Of a stretch of DNA of 64,000 bases, positions 16,685 through 25,983 are shown one piece after another. The notes beneath the pieces were generated by a model. That model saw nothing but the letters and a program-made list of their open reading frames with translations, did no database searches and was not told the origin of the DNA. Source of the DNA: Elusimicrobium sp. (GTDB lineage Bacteria; Elusimicrobiota; Elusimicrobia; Elusimicrobiales; Elusimicrobiaceae); contig SUVG01000005.1 in NCBI GenBank assembly GCA_015062115.1, positions 62,001 to 126,000 on the forward strand, written 5' to 3'. Within the stretch, counting starts at the first letter, position 1. Each line of letters begins with the position of its first letter. A program made the translations under genes and the position numbers.

Positions 16685-18489
16685 TTGGTTTCCTCCTCCA
16701 TTAAGGTAAGTACATCGAGTGCCTGGGCGGCCAAATTGCGCGTGTTTTGCGCGTCTTTTTCTGTTGGAGCAAAGCGGGCCGCATCCAATCGTTGCCACAA
16801 GAGGGAAAATGCTTCTGCCGTGGCAGGGGTAACCCCTTTTTTGCCCAACATATTTACAATAGATTTAAGAGGCAAACTGCCGGTGCTTATTTTGAATTTT
16901 TGTTGTAAATAGCCGGCTACCGCATCGGCTACGGCTTCTTCGTTCGGGGAGGCTTTTAATAAGGCTTTTGCTTGGGAATAAGCGCGTTTTTGGGCTAAAG
17001 TCTTTCTGCCAAACAGGGCAAAAAGTACGGAGACAAAAAGTAACGCACCTGCCAGCCAATTTATCCAAGCCAAAGCGGATACTTTGGTCAAGAAACCGGC
17101 TTCGGGCGCGAGGGTGCTTTTTAAGTAGGCAATATCGCTTCCCAAGGTATGGAACCCGCTGGGGCCGGAGCCTTGCGCGCCAAAATCAAACCCGGCTTCC
17201 GTTTTGGAGGAGGGAGATACTTGTATTTGAATCGGCTGGGTACGCAAGGTTTTATAGGAAGAAGTATTCGGGTTGAAATAAGACCATTTGATTTCCGGAA
17301 TCGTATAAATGCCGGAGGCGGACGGTACGAGAACCGCCTTAAAGATTTTGTAACTGCGTGCTTGACCGTTAGCCGGTAGCGAACCGGAAGTGGCCGCCGT
17401 GTTATACATCTTAAATCCGTCCAAGACAGGGAAAACCAAGTCCGTCGTCGGTTTCAGGTTCCCGGGCCCTTTTACCGTAACGGTCAAATTAACGGCTTCC
17501 CCGGCTTCTACGCGGGTCGGGTCGGCCTGGGCTTGCAATACAAAACCTTCGCCCACCGCCCCGTAGAAAGATTTGGGTTTTCCGTCTTGTGGGAACGCTC
17601 GTACCTGAAGGGTAATAGGGTCGCTGGCAACGGTTTGCGTTTCGCTGACAGCTGCCCCGCCGAAAAGACGGTCGAAAGCCGTAAAGGGGGAAGACCCCGT
17701 TTGAAAACGAATCGAGGCCGGGCCGATGGTGGCTTTGCCGGGTGCCGCGGCCGTTAAGTGATAGCGTTGTTCTTCGTAACGGTACAACACACCGTTAATG
17801 CTTTGGGTGCCTTGCGCCGAACCGGCACTTTCCATAAAAATATTGGTGACGCTCGGCTTTTGGTAGGGGGCATCGTAAAAACTGTTGGAATAGTAAAAGC
17901 GAACCGCGAGCGTGATGGTTTGGTTTACATAAGGGGTTTTGTCACTGACGGCTGCTACCATAAAGAAGGCATCTTCCGCATGAGCGTAGGCTAAGTTAGC
18001 CAGGGAAGATTCCAATGGCGGAAGGTTAGGATCCACCTTGGGAACTTTGGCAAAGGCAGAGTCGTAATTCCCGGCGGAGTTGCGGCGCGCACCGGAGGAC
18101 GCGCCCCCCGCGTTGGTTACCCCTTGTGCGTGGCGGAAAATAGTGACGGAGATAGGTTCCGTTTTATAGGTTTTGCCGTCATAAGTGAAGGAAACTTCCC
18201 CAATGGAGGTTTTCCCTACAAAACGAGGTAACATTACATAACGAAAAACAGTGGTGGTATGGCCGTTTACGGTAGATTGTTCCACTTCGCGCGAATAAAC
18301 ATTAAAAGCCGGCAAACTGGGAAGTTGGGGCATAATCATATTGCCGGAGGCCCCGCGAATTTCCACCGTTAAAGTAATTTCGTCATCAAGCGCAAGGGCT
18401 GTTTTGTTTACGCTGGCCGTCAGTGAGACTTGGGCCATGGCCGAAACGAAACAAAAACAGAAAAATAAAGCGAGTAAAAGTTTTTTCAT
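16681..18489 (-). CDS. batD: BatD-like protein
   Basis: A 602-residue exported, membrane-anchored protein. It has a signal peptide (1-19, cleaved after AMA), a large periplasmic part of repeated beta-sandwich domains rich in 'LTVTVKGPGNLKP'-type segments, one transmembrane helix (~475-495), and a cytoplasmic C-terminal helical tail. This matches BatD ('oxygen tolerance') proteins. The gene starts 4 bp after batC and its stop overlaps batE. Bat proteins are thought to form a periplasmic/membrane complex acting with MoxR; the biochemical role is not established. Confidence 0.85.
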   Translation of the reverse strand: MKKLLLALFFCFCFVSAMAQVSLTASVNKTALALDDEITLTVEIRGASGNMIMPQLPSLPAFNVYSREVEQSTVNGHTTTVFRYVMLPRFVGKTSIGEVSFTYDGKTYKTEPISVTIFRHAQGVTNAGGASSGARRNSAGNYDSAFAKVPKVDPNLPPLESSLANLAYAHAEDAFFMVAAVSDKTPYVNQTITLAVRFYYSNSFYDAPYQKPSVTNIFMESAGSAQGTQSINGVLYRYEEQRYHLTAAAPGKATIGPASIRFQTGSSPFTAFDRLFGGAAVSETQTVASDPITLQVRAFPQDGKPKSFYGAVGEGFVLQAQADPTRVEAGEAVNLTVTVKGPGNLKPTTDLVFPVLDGFKMYNTAATSGSLPANGQARSYKIFKAVLVPSASGIYTIPEIKWSYFNPNTSSYKTLRTQPIQIQVSPSSKTEAGFDFGAQGSGPSGFHTLGSDIAYLKSTLAPEAGFLTKVSALAWINWLAGALLFVSVLFALFGRKTLAQKRAYSQAKALLKASPNEEAVADAVAGYLQQKFKISTGSLPLKSIVNMLGKKGVTPATAEAFSLLWQRLDAARFAPTEKDAQNTRNLAAQALDVLTLMEEETK

Positions 18490-18493
18490 AAAT

Positions 18494-19144
18494 TTACCAA
18501 TCTTTTTCTACCGTATGATTTTGGGCCGGAGCAGAAGCCGTAGGTTTCTTATATTCGCTTTCGCGAGCCATTTGCATCACACGTTCGGCGGCATCTTTTT
18601 GTTGTTGGCTTTGCGAATCGTTTTGGTTATTTTGTTCGTTGTTTTGTTGTGCAGCATCCGCACCCGAATTATTTTGATTATCGGCACTGTTGTTTTGATT
18701 GTTTTGCCGGTCTTTGTTATTTTGGTTTTTCTGTTCCTGCAAAATAAGTTGCAAATTGTGTACGGCCTCTTTATCTTTCGGGTTTTTTACAATGGCCTGG
18801 CGATAACTTTGCTTGGCCTTTTCCATATTTCCGGCCCGATAGTAAGTGTTACCTAAATTGAAAAGAGCATCTTGCTGAAGGTCGCCTTCTTTTTCGGCTG
18901 CTTGAGTGAAGGCGGCTTGAGCCGAGGAGTAATCTTTCAAGCGATAGGCGGCCGCTCCTGCCCCGAATACGGCCTCTTCGTTTTGAGGTTCGTTTTTCAA
19001 AATATTGTTGTAAGTGCTGAGGGCTTGACCGTATTTTTTGTCTTCGTACAAATTGCCGCCTTTACGCAATTCTCCGCGCACTCCCGCCTGGAGCGGAAGA
19101 GAGAGTAAAAGCACAAATAAAATCAGCGGACTTTTCATACTCAT
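18494..19144 (-). CDS. batC: BatC-like TPR protein with Gln/Asn-rich tail
   Basis: A 216-residue exported protein: signal peptide (cleaved after LQA, ~residue 20), three to four TPRs (~25-135), then a low-complexity stretch of Asn, Gln, Asp and Ser (~138-180) and a short C-terminal tail. TPR plus a low-complexity polar tail is characteristic of BatC. It lies between batB and batD with 3-4 bp gaps. The Asn/Gln stretch is probably a disordered linker. Confidence 0.82.
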   Translation of the reverse strand: MSMKSPLILFVLLLSLPLQAGVRGELRKGGNLYEDKKYGQALSTYNNILKNEPQNEEAVFGAGAAAYRLKDYSSAQAAFTQAAEKEGDLQQDALFNLGNTYYRAGNMEKAKQSYRQAIVKNPKDKEAVHNLQLILQEQKNQNNKDRQNNQNNSADNQNNSGADAAQQNNEQNNQNDSQSQQQKDAAERVMQMARESEYKKPTASAPAQNHTVEKDW

Positions 19145-19147
19145 ATT

Positions 19148-20191
19148 TTACCTTTTTTGAGGCTCTTTTTCCTCGTTCGTTCTTTTGCGGGTGCCTCTGG
19201 GCCACAACAAATAACCTGCCAAACACAAAAAGGCAAGTGCAAGCGGGAAACGATAGCGGTTTTTATAGGTTACCCAGCGGGAAGTGTTGGATACGGTTTT
19301 GTCCAACCCGCGTACGGCATCTTCTACTTTAGCCGCTACTTGCGCAGGGGTGGTGTAAGCAATATATACGCCGCCGGTGGCCTGGGCTAATTCCAGTAGG
19401 GTGTTTTCGTCCAATTTAGACACAACGGTATTACCTTGACGGTCTTTTTTATACTCTAAAATTTTTCCGCTGGCCGGTTCCACGCGCGCCGGGATAAGGG
19501 TGCCTTCTTTGCTGCCGATACCGATAGCGATAATACGGATTCCGTTTTTAGCGGCAATTTCTTTGGCGGCTTTCAGTTCTTCGGGGGAGTGATCTTCTCC
19601 GTCCGTCAATAGAATAAGGGCTTTTTTGCCGGGATATTTGGCTAACATTTTGGCGGCTAAAGAAACAGGCGCCGCAAGGGAAGTGCCCGGCACGGGGAGC
19701 ATATCGGGTTTTAAGGCGGTGATAAAGTATTTAAGTGCATCTTCGTCCGTTGTGATGGGGCATTGCACATAGGCCTGGGAGGTAAAGGCCAAAATGCCGA
19801 CGCGTTCTTCCTTGAGGTGGCTGATAAGCATACGCAACATGGTTTTGGCGTTGTCCAAACGGTCGGGCCGAAGGTCGCGTGCTTTCATGGAAGAGGATAC
19901 ATCTACCGCAATAACGGTTTGGGCAAAAGAGCCTTGGGCTTGCGTAATTTCCGTTCCCCATTGAGGGCCGGCCAACGCCACAAACAGAAAAACCAAACTG
20001 CCTAAAAGCAGAACATTTCTCCAGGCGCTTTGCGGGCGCAAGTGGGCCACCAGTTTGTGATAAGCCTGGGTGCCGAACAAGGCGTGAATAATGCTGTTTT
20101 TTCGTTTTTTCCCCAAGGCAAGCACGCCGCCCGCTACCAAGAGGGCTCCCAACAAATAAAGCAGGAAAACAGGTTTAGCGAATAATTCCAT
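19148..20191 (-). CDS. batB: BatB-like von Willebrand A domain membrane protein
   Basis: A 347-residue protein with two N-terminal membrane helices (~9-27 and ~59-75), a VWA domain (~88-290) and a C-terminal helix (~312-332). The MIDAS metal site is intact: DVSSSM (DxSxS, ~95-100), a conserved Thr, and LLTDGEDHS. VWA domains of this family face the periplasm and bind partner proteins through Mg2+. It is paired with the homologous batA immediately upstream. Confidence 0.87.
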   Translation of the reverse strand: MELFAKPVFLLYLLGALLVAGGVLALGKKRKNSIIHALFGTQAYHKLVAHLRPQSAWRNVLLLGSLVFLFVALAGPQWGTEITQAQGSFAQTVIAVDVSSSMKARDLRPDRLDNAKTMLRMLISHLKEERVGILAFTSQAYVQCPITTDEDALKYFITALKPDMLPVPGTSLAAPVSLAAKMLAKYPGKKALILLTDGEDHSPEELKAAKEIAAKNGIRIIAIGIGSKEGTLIPARVEPASGKILEYKKDRQGNTVVSKLDENTLLELAQATGGVYIAYTTPAQVAAKVEDAVRGLDKTVSNTSRWVTYKNRYRFPLALAFLCLAGYLLWPRGTRKRTNEEKEPQKR

Positions 20192-20192
20192 A

Positions 20193-21320
20193 TTATGGCA
20201 CCTTGATAAAAAGAATTTTTTCCGCTATCAGCCCGGCAAACAACATAACCACCGCCAGTAAAAGGAGCGGTTGGTAAAAGTCCGTACGACTGATAATGGA
20301 ACTGGGCGAAAATTCCGTCTTTTCCAGTTGGTTAATCGTGTTATAAATTTGCTCCAGTTCCGTTTCGTTTTTTGCGCGATAAAATTTTCCGCCCGTTTCT
20401 TGGGCAATTTCCAGCATCAGGCCTTCATTGATTTCATCTTCTTGGCTGGAATAGGGGTTTTCTCCGGGGGCACTGGCCGTGCCGATGGTGTAAACGCGGA
20501 TTCCGTACGCGGCTGCCGCTTTGGCCGCCATGCTGGGGTCAATGGCGCCGGCGTTGGAATCTCCGTCCGTCAGTAAAATGATGATTTTGCTTTTGGCTTT
20601 GCTGTTTTTTAAGTGATTGGCCGCCACGCCCAAAGCATCGCCTATGGCAGTATTGTTGGCATCGATAATGCCTAAGTACAGGGTGGAAATATATTCCTGC
20701 AAGGCTTCGTGATCCAAAGTTAAAGGCGCATGAAGCATGGCCTCTTTGGCAAAGGCCACCAGACCCATGCGATCCGTGGGGCGTTTGGCGATAAAACGGG
20801 AAGCCGTATTCTGGGCCGCTACAAAGCGGTTGGGGTAAAAGTCCTGCTTTTGCATGGAGGCGGAAACATCTAACAGTAAGATAATATCAATCCCTTCGGT
20901 GGGGGGGAGGAGAGTTCGGTCTATTTTTACGGGACGGGCTAAGGCCAAAATCATCAAGGAAAGAGCTGCTAAATAGCAGAACATAGGAACCCAACGGGTA
21001 AAAAGTACCCGCAAGGAAGCTTGGTGAATAATCAAGTGCGAAAAAGGATAATTTATCTGTCTGGAAAATGATTTTTTGAAAAGGGTTTGCCCCAAAAAGA
21101 CCGCCAATACCACCAGCAGAAGAACAAAAGCCCACGGGTGCATAAACTCTATGCGTCCGCCAAAAAACCGGGTAAACAAGAGCCCCAGCAAAGCAAAAGC
21201 ACTCACGGCTCCCAACACACTGAGTACGGCGGCTTGCATACGGGGGGCTTTTTTAACGAATAGAGAAACCACCAGACTCAGCAGTAACAACCCCAACGAG
21301 ATTAAGAAAAAGTAAATCAT
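20193..21320 (-). CDS. batA: BatA-like von Willebrand A domain membrane protein
   Basis: A 375-residue paralogue of BatB: N-terminal helices (~2-22, 28-50, 60-77 and ~110-127), VWA domain (~140-320) with MIDAS DVSASM and LLTDGDSNAG, and a C-terminal helix (~347-365). BatA and BatB are thought to interact and to recruit BatC-E. The gene is one base from batB and overlaps the preceding gene by 4 bp (ATGA). Confidence 0.87.
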   Translation of the reverse strand: MIYFFLISLGLLLLSLVVSLFVKKAPRMQAAVLSVLGAVSAFALLGLLFTRFFGGRIEFMHPWAFVLLLVVLAVFLGQTLFKKSFSRQINYPFSHLIIHQASLRVLFTRWVPMFCYLAALSLMILALARPVKIDRTLLPPTEGIDIILLLDVSASMQKQDFYPNRFVAAQNTASRFIAKRPTDRMGLVAFAKEAMLHAPLTLDHEALQEYISTLYLGIIDANNTAIGDALGVAANHLKNSKAKSKIIILLTDGDSNAGAIDPSMAAKAAAAYGIRVYTIGTASAPGENPYSSQEDEINEGLMLEIAQETGGKFYRAKNETELEQIYNTINQLEKTEFSPSSIISRTDFYQPLLLLAVVMLFAGLIAEKILFIKVP

Positions 21321-22222
21321 AAGGGCTCCTCCTCTTGGGCGGGGATAATTTCTTTGGGGGCGGTTTCCGTGATTAGTTCCCGCAAGATTTGAACATCTTT
21401 GTTGCGAATTTGTTCGTTGGGAACGGCTTGGGCGAATTTAACCAAATCGCCCGAACTTAAGAAATCCCGTAACTGATAAAGCAGCGGTGCCATTTGCGGC
21501 ATATTTTTTACACGGCGCAACAGTTCGGCGGAAGTATCGGCCGAAGCATCTATTTGAAATTGACGCCACAGGTATTCCCTCAAAATATCGGACAAAGTAA
21601 TATAGAACAACTTATATTCCGCTTTTTCCCAAAGCCCGCTATCCAGGAGAGCATCGATTTTGGATAACGCAATTACATGGCCGGGGCGGGAATCTTCCTG
21701 CCGGGTAATTTGCAGTTTTTCTTCCGTCACTTTTTTGCGCCACAGGTGAAGCACCCAAATAAGGGCCGCAGCCGCCAAAAAAGCCAACAGCCAGGTCAGC
21801 CAACCGTCCGGCACTTTCGGCCCGCGGATTTCGCGCAGGTCTTCTCCGGGGAAAGTTTTGGCGGGGGTAATTTCTACATAAACGGGTTCTTGCGCTTGAG
21901 CGATGGTTTTACCTTCTTGGGTAAGATTGAAGGTAACCGTAAAAGTAGATTTTCCCAAAGAAAACGGAATAACGGTAAAATCGTATGTTTGAGTGGCGGG
22001 GGAATTTTTGACAACCGAGGTTTGGGTAATTTCAAATTCAGCCGGCAGGGAATCTTCGTCCACTGCCACTTGGTAATCGGGAGAGTGGGAAAGGGCATAT
22101 TGTACGGCAAACGGCTGAGCGAAAGGCACGGAAGCGGCCGCTTGCTTTTGGGTAATGCTGATTTCCTGCGCCATTACACCGAAAGAAAAGAAAAATAAGG
22201 AAAACAGTAACAGTTTTTTCAT
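21317..22222 (-). CDS. Bat-operon membrane protein (DUF4381-like)
   Basis: A 301-residue exported protein: signal peptide (1-18), a periplasmic beta-rich domain (~20-135) resembling the BatD repeats, one transmembrane helix (~140-160), and a cytoplasmic helical domain (~165-290). The gene is positioned between the DUF58 and batA genes, where many MoxR operons carry a DUF4381-type gene. Its predicted topology links the cytoplasmic MoxR/DUF58 components with the periplasmic Bat proteins; this is inference from position and topology. Confidence 0.7.
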   Translation of the reverse strand: MKKLLLFSLFFFSFGVMAQEISITQKQAAASVPFAQPFAVQYALSHSPDYQVAVDEDSLPAEFEITQTSVVKNSPATQTYDFTVIPFSLGKSTFTVTFNLTQEGKTIAQAQEPVYVEITPAKTFPGEDLREIRGPKVPDGWLTWLLAFLAAAALIWVLHLWRKKVTEEKLQITRQEDSRPGHVIALSKIDALLDSGLWEKAEYKLFYITLSDILREYLWRQFQIDASADTSAELLRRVKNMPQMAPLLYQLRDFLSSGDLVKFAQAVPNEQIRNKDVQILRELITETAPKEIIPAQEEEPL

Positions 22223-22225
22223 GGC

Positions 22226-23116
22226 CTATCTCCGCAGTTTCTTGGCGCGTTGCTTAAAAAACGAAATCACAGGTTCAAACGGGGAGTGCGCCGTATCCAC
22301 CACAATGGGTTCAATCTTAAAAGGGTTGAAAAGACTTTTCAGTTGTTCGTCTTGTTTTTGGCGGTATTGGTTTAGTTGGGCATTTAGTTCGCTACCGGAA
22401 AGAGAAATTAAATCTTCTGCGCCCGTTTCGGGATCCACTACATCGATGCAAACCCCCAAAGAGGGAACTTTTTCTTCTAGTTTATCTTTAACGATAACAG
22501 GTATTAAATCAAATTTTTTAGCCGCCAACTTAAAAGGTTTTGCGAAATTTTCAAACGGTTCCAAAAAATCGGAAATGAGAATTAAAATTCCTTGGCGTTT
22601 GATTACTTTATTTAAGGTTTCCAGGCAGAGCCCCAAATTAGTACCTTTGCGTTTGGGTTCAAAAGCAATCATTTCGCGAATCAGGCGTAACACATGTTTT
22701 TTGCCTTTTCGGGGGGGGACAAACAATTCCACCTGGTCCGAAAATAACAAGAGGCCTACCTTGTCGCTGTTTTTAAGGGCAGACATGGCAAAAAGTGCAG
22801 CCAGTTCAGCGGCGGCCTCCAATTTTAATTTATCGGTAGAGCCGAATTGCTCGCTGGCGGAAACATCGCACGCAATCATCAGTGTCAGTTCGCGTTCTTC
22901 GTTGTATTTTTTAATGTAGGGAACACCCGTTCGGGCCGTTACGTTCCAATCAATAGAACGGATATCGTCCCCCGGGGTATATTCGCGCACTTCGGCAAAT
23001 TCAATCCCTTGGCCTTTGAACGTGCTGAGGTATTCCCCGGCAAAAGTTTCGGAGACCAATTTGTTGGTTTGAATTTCTATCTGGCGTACTTTTTTAAGAA
23101 TTTCCGAAGTATCCAC
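22226..23116 (-). CDS. DUF58 protein (MoxR-associated)
   Basis: A 296-residue cytoplasmic protein of the DUF58 family. The family hallmark DDIRSIDWNVTARTG (~49-63) and a VWA-like fold with DVSASEQFGS (~90-99) are seen. DUF58 proteins nearly always lie next to MoxR and are thought to act as MoxR adaptors or targets. The gene is 21 bp downstream of moxR and 3 bp upstream of the next gene. It is longer at the N-terminal end than a bare VWA, but lacks the membrane helices seen in some DUF58 proteins. Confidence 0.87.
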   Translation of the reverse strand: MDTSEILKKVRQIEIQTNKLVSETFAGEYLSTFKGQGIEFAEVREYTPGDDIRSIDWNVTARTGVPYIKKYNEERELTLMIACDVSASEQFGSTDKLKLEAAAELAALFAMSALKNSDKVGLLLFSDQVELFVPPRKGKKHVLRLIREMIAFEPKRKGTNLGLCLETLNKVIKRQGILILISDFLEPFENFAKPFKLAAKKFDLIPVIVKDKLEEKVPSLGVCIDVVDPETGAEDLISLSGSELNAQLNQYRQKQDEQLKSLFNPFKIEPIVVDTAHSPFEPVISFFKQRAKKLRR

Positions 23117-23137
23117 GGTTTACCCCCAGGGTTCGGT

Positions 23138-24121
23138 TTACGGCACATCTACGGCATCAAAGATTTGTCTAACGATTTGGTCGGAAGTGACATTTTCCGC
23201 CTCGGCTTCGTAGGACAAAAGCACCCGGTGGCGCAACACATCTAACCCGACGGCTTTGATATCTTCCGGCGTTACATAGCCGCGCCCGTTCAGGAAGGAA
23301 TAGGCTTTAGCGGCTTGGGTAAGGAAGATGGTGGCGCGCGGACTGGCCCCGTATTGGATATAGGAGGCTAATTTTTCCAACCCGGCGGCTTTCGGGTCGC
23401 GCGTGGCAAATACCAAATCTACAATATAGTTTTTGATTTTTTCGTCCACATAAATGGAATCGGTTACTCGGCGTGCCTTCAAAATCATTTCCGGGGTGAC
23501 TTGCGTGTTGAGTTCAATTTTTTGGTGGCTGGCCATGCGTTCCAAAATGATTTTTTCTTCTTCTTTGGAAGGATAAGTAACCATTACTTTAAGCATAAAG
23601 CGGTCTACCTGCGCTTCCGGAAGCGGATAAGTACCTTCCTGTTCCACCGGGTTTTGGGTGGCCATTACCATGAAAGGTTCCGGCAGTTTGTAGGTTTGTT
23701 CGCCGATGGTTACCTGGCGTTCTTGCATGGCTTCCAACAGGGCGCTTTGCACTTTTGCGGGAGAACGGTTGATTTCGTCGGCTAATACAAAGTTGGAAAA
23801 AACCGGCCCGCGTTTAGGGTAGAAAAGGCCGTCTTTCGGGTTAAAAATAAGCGTACCCGTAATATCGGCGGGGAGCAAGTCCGGCGTGAATTGAATGCGT
23901 TGGAATTGAGCGTGAATCGCTTGGGCCAAGGTTTTTACGGCGAGGGTTTTGGCTAACCCGGGCACGCCTTCAATCAAAATATGCCCGTCGGCCAAAAGGG
24001 CTACCAACATTTTTTCTACCAGGCCTTCCTGCCCGACAATAACCTTGCTCACTTCGCGTTTTAAGTCTTGTAAAAAAAGGCTTTCTTGCTGAACTTGTTT
24101 GTTTAAGGTGGTGATATCCAT
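23138..24121 (-). CDS. moxR: MoxR-family AAA+ ATPase
   Basis: A 327-residue cytoplasmic AAA+ chaperone. Walker A is GVPGLAKT (~54-61), Walker B is VLADEINRSPAK (~108-119), sensor 1 lies in MATQNPVEQEGTYPLPEAQ, and a lid domain follows, ending with ASPRATI (sensor 2 Arg). MoxR proteins help cofactor insertion or complex assembly with VWA partners. It is the first gene of the moxR-bat operon, with a GGAGGGG Shine-Dalgarno sequence and a visible promoter. Confidence 0.93.
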   Translation of the reverse strand: MDITTLNKQVQQESLFLQDLKREVSKVIVGQEGLVEKMLVALLADGHILIEGVPGLAKTLAVKTLAQAIHAQFQRIQFTPDLLPADITGTLIFNPKDGLFYPKRGPVFSNFVLADEINRSPAKVQSALLEAMQERQVTIGEQTYKLPEPFMVMATQNPVEQEGTYPLPEAQVDRFMLKVMVTYPSKEEEKIILERMASHQKIELNTQVTPEMILKARRVTDSIYVDEKIKNYIVDLVFATRDPKAAGLEKLASYIQYGASPRATIFLTQAAKAYSFLNGRGYVTPEDIKAVGLDVLRHRVLLSYEAEAENVTSDQIVRQIFDAVDVP

Positions 24122-24139
24122 ATTTACCCCTCCGTGTAA

Positions 24140-24197
24140 AGGCCCGTGTTCGGGCGAATATTACCTATATTATAGAAAACAGGCCCTTTCTTGGAAA
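24140..24197 (-). promoter_or_regulatory. Promoter and leader hairpin of the moxR-bat operon
   Basis: On the minus strand TTTCCA (24197-24192), 17 bp, TATAAT (24174-24169). The leader contains a hairpin GCCCG-aaca-CGGGC (24155-24142) about 15 nt before the Shine-Dalgarno sequence. The -35 box falls inside the hairpin at 24184-24200. Confidence 0.55.
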
Positions 24198-24206
24198 GGG
24201 TTTTTT
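24184..24206. terminator. Hairpin between membrane-protein gene and moxR
   Basis: CCCTTTC-ttg-GAAAGGG (24184-24190, 24194-24200) with T6 on the plus side and a weaker T4 on the minus side (CCTGTTTTC). The flanking genes are both on the minus strand, so it probably ends transcription of the ankyrin/membrane-protein pair although its better T-tract points the other way. Confidence 0.5.
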
Positions 24207-24227
24207 AGGGGTTAGTTTCCAGAAAAA

Positions 24228-25142
24228 TTATTTTCCATTTGGGGGATGCGTTTTCACTTTTAAGGCTTTTAAGCGCTTTGCAACAAAAAAATCTTTAATC
24301 GGTTGGGCCAAGTAATAAATACCGGGCAGCGCAAACAACGCGGGGAGAGCATAGAAAACGGTAAATCGGAGGTCTTTATCCGCGGTTCCCAATTTGAGAT
24401 AGGTATATAACAGAAGTCCCGCTATGCCTAGGAAGAAGAAAGCCGACAGATAAAGACTGAAATGAGTATCGGGTGAGTATTTGATAAAAAGGCCATGGTT
24501 AAAAAAGTTATCCATTTGTTCGGTAGCGAATTTGGACAGTTTTTGTTGAACGACGGAATCTGCTTTTTCCGTTACGGTTTTATAAGAGAAAGAGCGGAAT
24601 TTTTTGGCTTTGTTCGCTATTTGGTAGAAAAACGGTAATGCACCGAAATGTTTGATGATAATTTTTGTTCCGTTTGCTTGCGTAAAAAGCATTTGAATAC
24701 CCTTAATGCAGGGAATAGGCATGTGGTGCTTATTTAATTTTTCCGAAACCTCCAAAGTAAAATCAAAATCGGTTTCTTCAAAAGGGAGAAAAACATTTTT
24801 CTTGGGCATATATTTTTTAACTAATATCAGCCCGGTGGGGGTAAAGTGAAGGTGGGTAAATTTGTTTTTTCCGTTTTTTGGGGAATTAAATACTTCCACA
24901 AAAGTGAGGATACACGCCACGGGAACCGCTACCATCAAAAAAAGAATCGATATCCAAGTTACGAAACTTTCTGCCTTCAGGTAGGTAAGAAAATCTTTTA
25001 ACATGCTCCACACAAATTCAAAAAGCCCGTCCATACACAAAAAAACAACCGCGGCTATCAACACAACACTTGTGATAATAACGGATCGATGGAAATAGTG
25101 GGAAAGGAGGGCATCTTCCGGCGATTTTATTTGTATCTTCAT
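24228..25142 (-). CDS. Membrane protein of unknown function
   Basis: A 304-residue protein with hydrophobic segments at about residues 20-50, 60-85, 230-250 and 258-280, and a ~140-residue soluble middle part. No catalytic motif or known family is recognised. The arrangement (two helices, soluble domain, two helices) suggests a cytoplasmic domain between membrane hairpins. It starts 4 bp after the ankyrin gene at 25147, so the two are co-transcribed and may act together. Confidence 0.7.
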   Translation of the reverse strand: MKIQIKSPEDALLSHYFHRSVIITSVVLIAAVVFLCMDGLFEFVWSMLKDFLTYLKAESFVTWISILFLMVAVPVACILTFVEVFNSPKNGKNKFTHLHFTPTGLILVKKYMPKKNVFLPFEETDFDFTLEVSEKLNKHHMPIPCIKGIQMLFTQANGTKIIIKHFGALPFFYQIANKAKKFRSFSYKTVTEKADSVVQQKLSKFATEQMDNFFNHGLFIKYSPDTHFSLYLSAFFFLGIAGLLLYTYLKLGTADKDLRFTVFYALPALFALPGIYYLAQPIKDFFVAKRLKALKVKTHPPNGK

Positions 25143-25146
25143 GGGT

Positions 25147-25851
25147 TTATTCTTTAGCCCCGTGTTCTTTTAGATAGGCACGAATTTCCGGAGTTTTGGC
25201 GAGAGTTAAAGGCGTTTCCGGAACCGAAACGGTAATAAGTTCTATGGGAAAACCTCTTTTGGTATTATCCCCGGGAGAGTTTTTTCCCCCCGTTTGTTTG
25301 GAATCGTTTTTCTGCCGTGCGGAGGCCGCGTTCACATCGGCTCCGTGCGCCACCAATAATTTTACGATGGAAGAATAGCCTTTATGGGAGGCAAGCATTA
25401 AAGGAGTAAAACCCAGTTCGGTTTCTCGATTTTCCAGTTCTACCCCATGGGCCAACAAGAATTTTACGATATCGTTTAGTACCCGCTCGGGGCCTTCAAA
25501 CAGTTGGAGTGCGTAAGAAAGCACCGTGTCGTTCGATTCGTTTTTAAGGGTTACATCTGCGCCGTTATTGAGTAGCCAATTTACCATAGAAATGTGGCCT
25601 TGTGCCGCCGCTAACATAAGCGTGCTTGTTCCGCGCGCGGTAACCTCGTTTACATTTACCCCGTTTTCTACCAAAAAAGCCAATGCTTCCACCTGCCCCA
25701 AACCCGCGGCCACCAAACAAGGGGAAAACCCCGTTTCCTTTTGGCGGATATCCAGCGGTACACCTTGTGCGGCGAGCTTTTTTAGCGCAGCAACATTACC
25801 TGTTTTGGCGGCGGTGAATAATTGGTCTAACAGTTTTGATTGTTTATTCAT
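25147..25851 (-). CDS. Ankyrin-repeat protein
   Basis: A 234-residue protein without a signal peptide. At least five ankyrin repeats are visible: AKTGNVAALKKLAAQGVPLD, FSPCLVAAGLGQVEALAFLV, TSTLMLAAAQGHISMVNWLL, DTVLSYALQLF..., and FTPLMLASHKGYSSIVKLLV, each followed by a G-ADV-type turn. A short basic, low-complexity insert (~182-205) precedes the last partial repeat. It is probably a cytoplasmic binding module for its neighbour at 24228. A Shine-Dalgarno AGGGA precedes the ATG. Confidence 0.85.
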   Translation of the reverse strand: MNKQSKLLDQLFTAAKTGNVAALKKLAAQGVPLDIRQKETGFSPCLVAAGLGQVEALAFLVENGVNVNEVTARGTSTLMLAAAQGHISMVNWLLNNGADVTLKNESNDTVLSYALQLFEGPERVLNDIVKFLLAHGVELENRETELGFTPLMLASHKGYSSIVKLLVAHGADVNAASARQKNDSKQTGGKNSPGDNTKRGFPIELITVSVPETPLTLAKTPEIRAYLKEHGAKE

Positions 25852-25983
25852 GGGGAATCCCTTTTTCTTAACTAAATTATAACAAAATGTTTGTGTGCAA
25901 ATGGGAAAGAGAAAGCATTTTATTGTGCCGGCGAATAAATTGTAAAATAATAGCGTACTTACTTAACAAAGGCAAGGCCGTAT

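Noticed and set aside
24184-24206. Plus-strand gene end implied by the T6-tailed hairpin
   Set aside because: No plus-strand gene ends here; the hairpin is more simply used on the minus strand or as part of the moxR promoter region.
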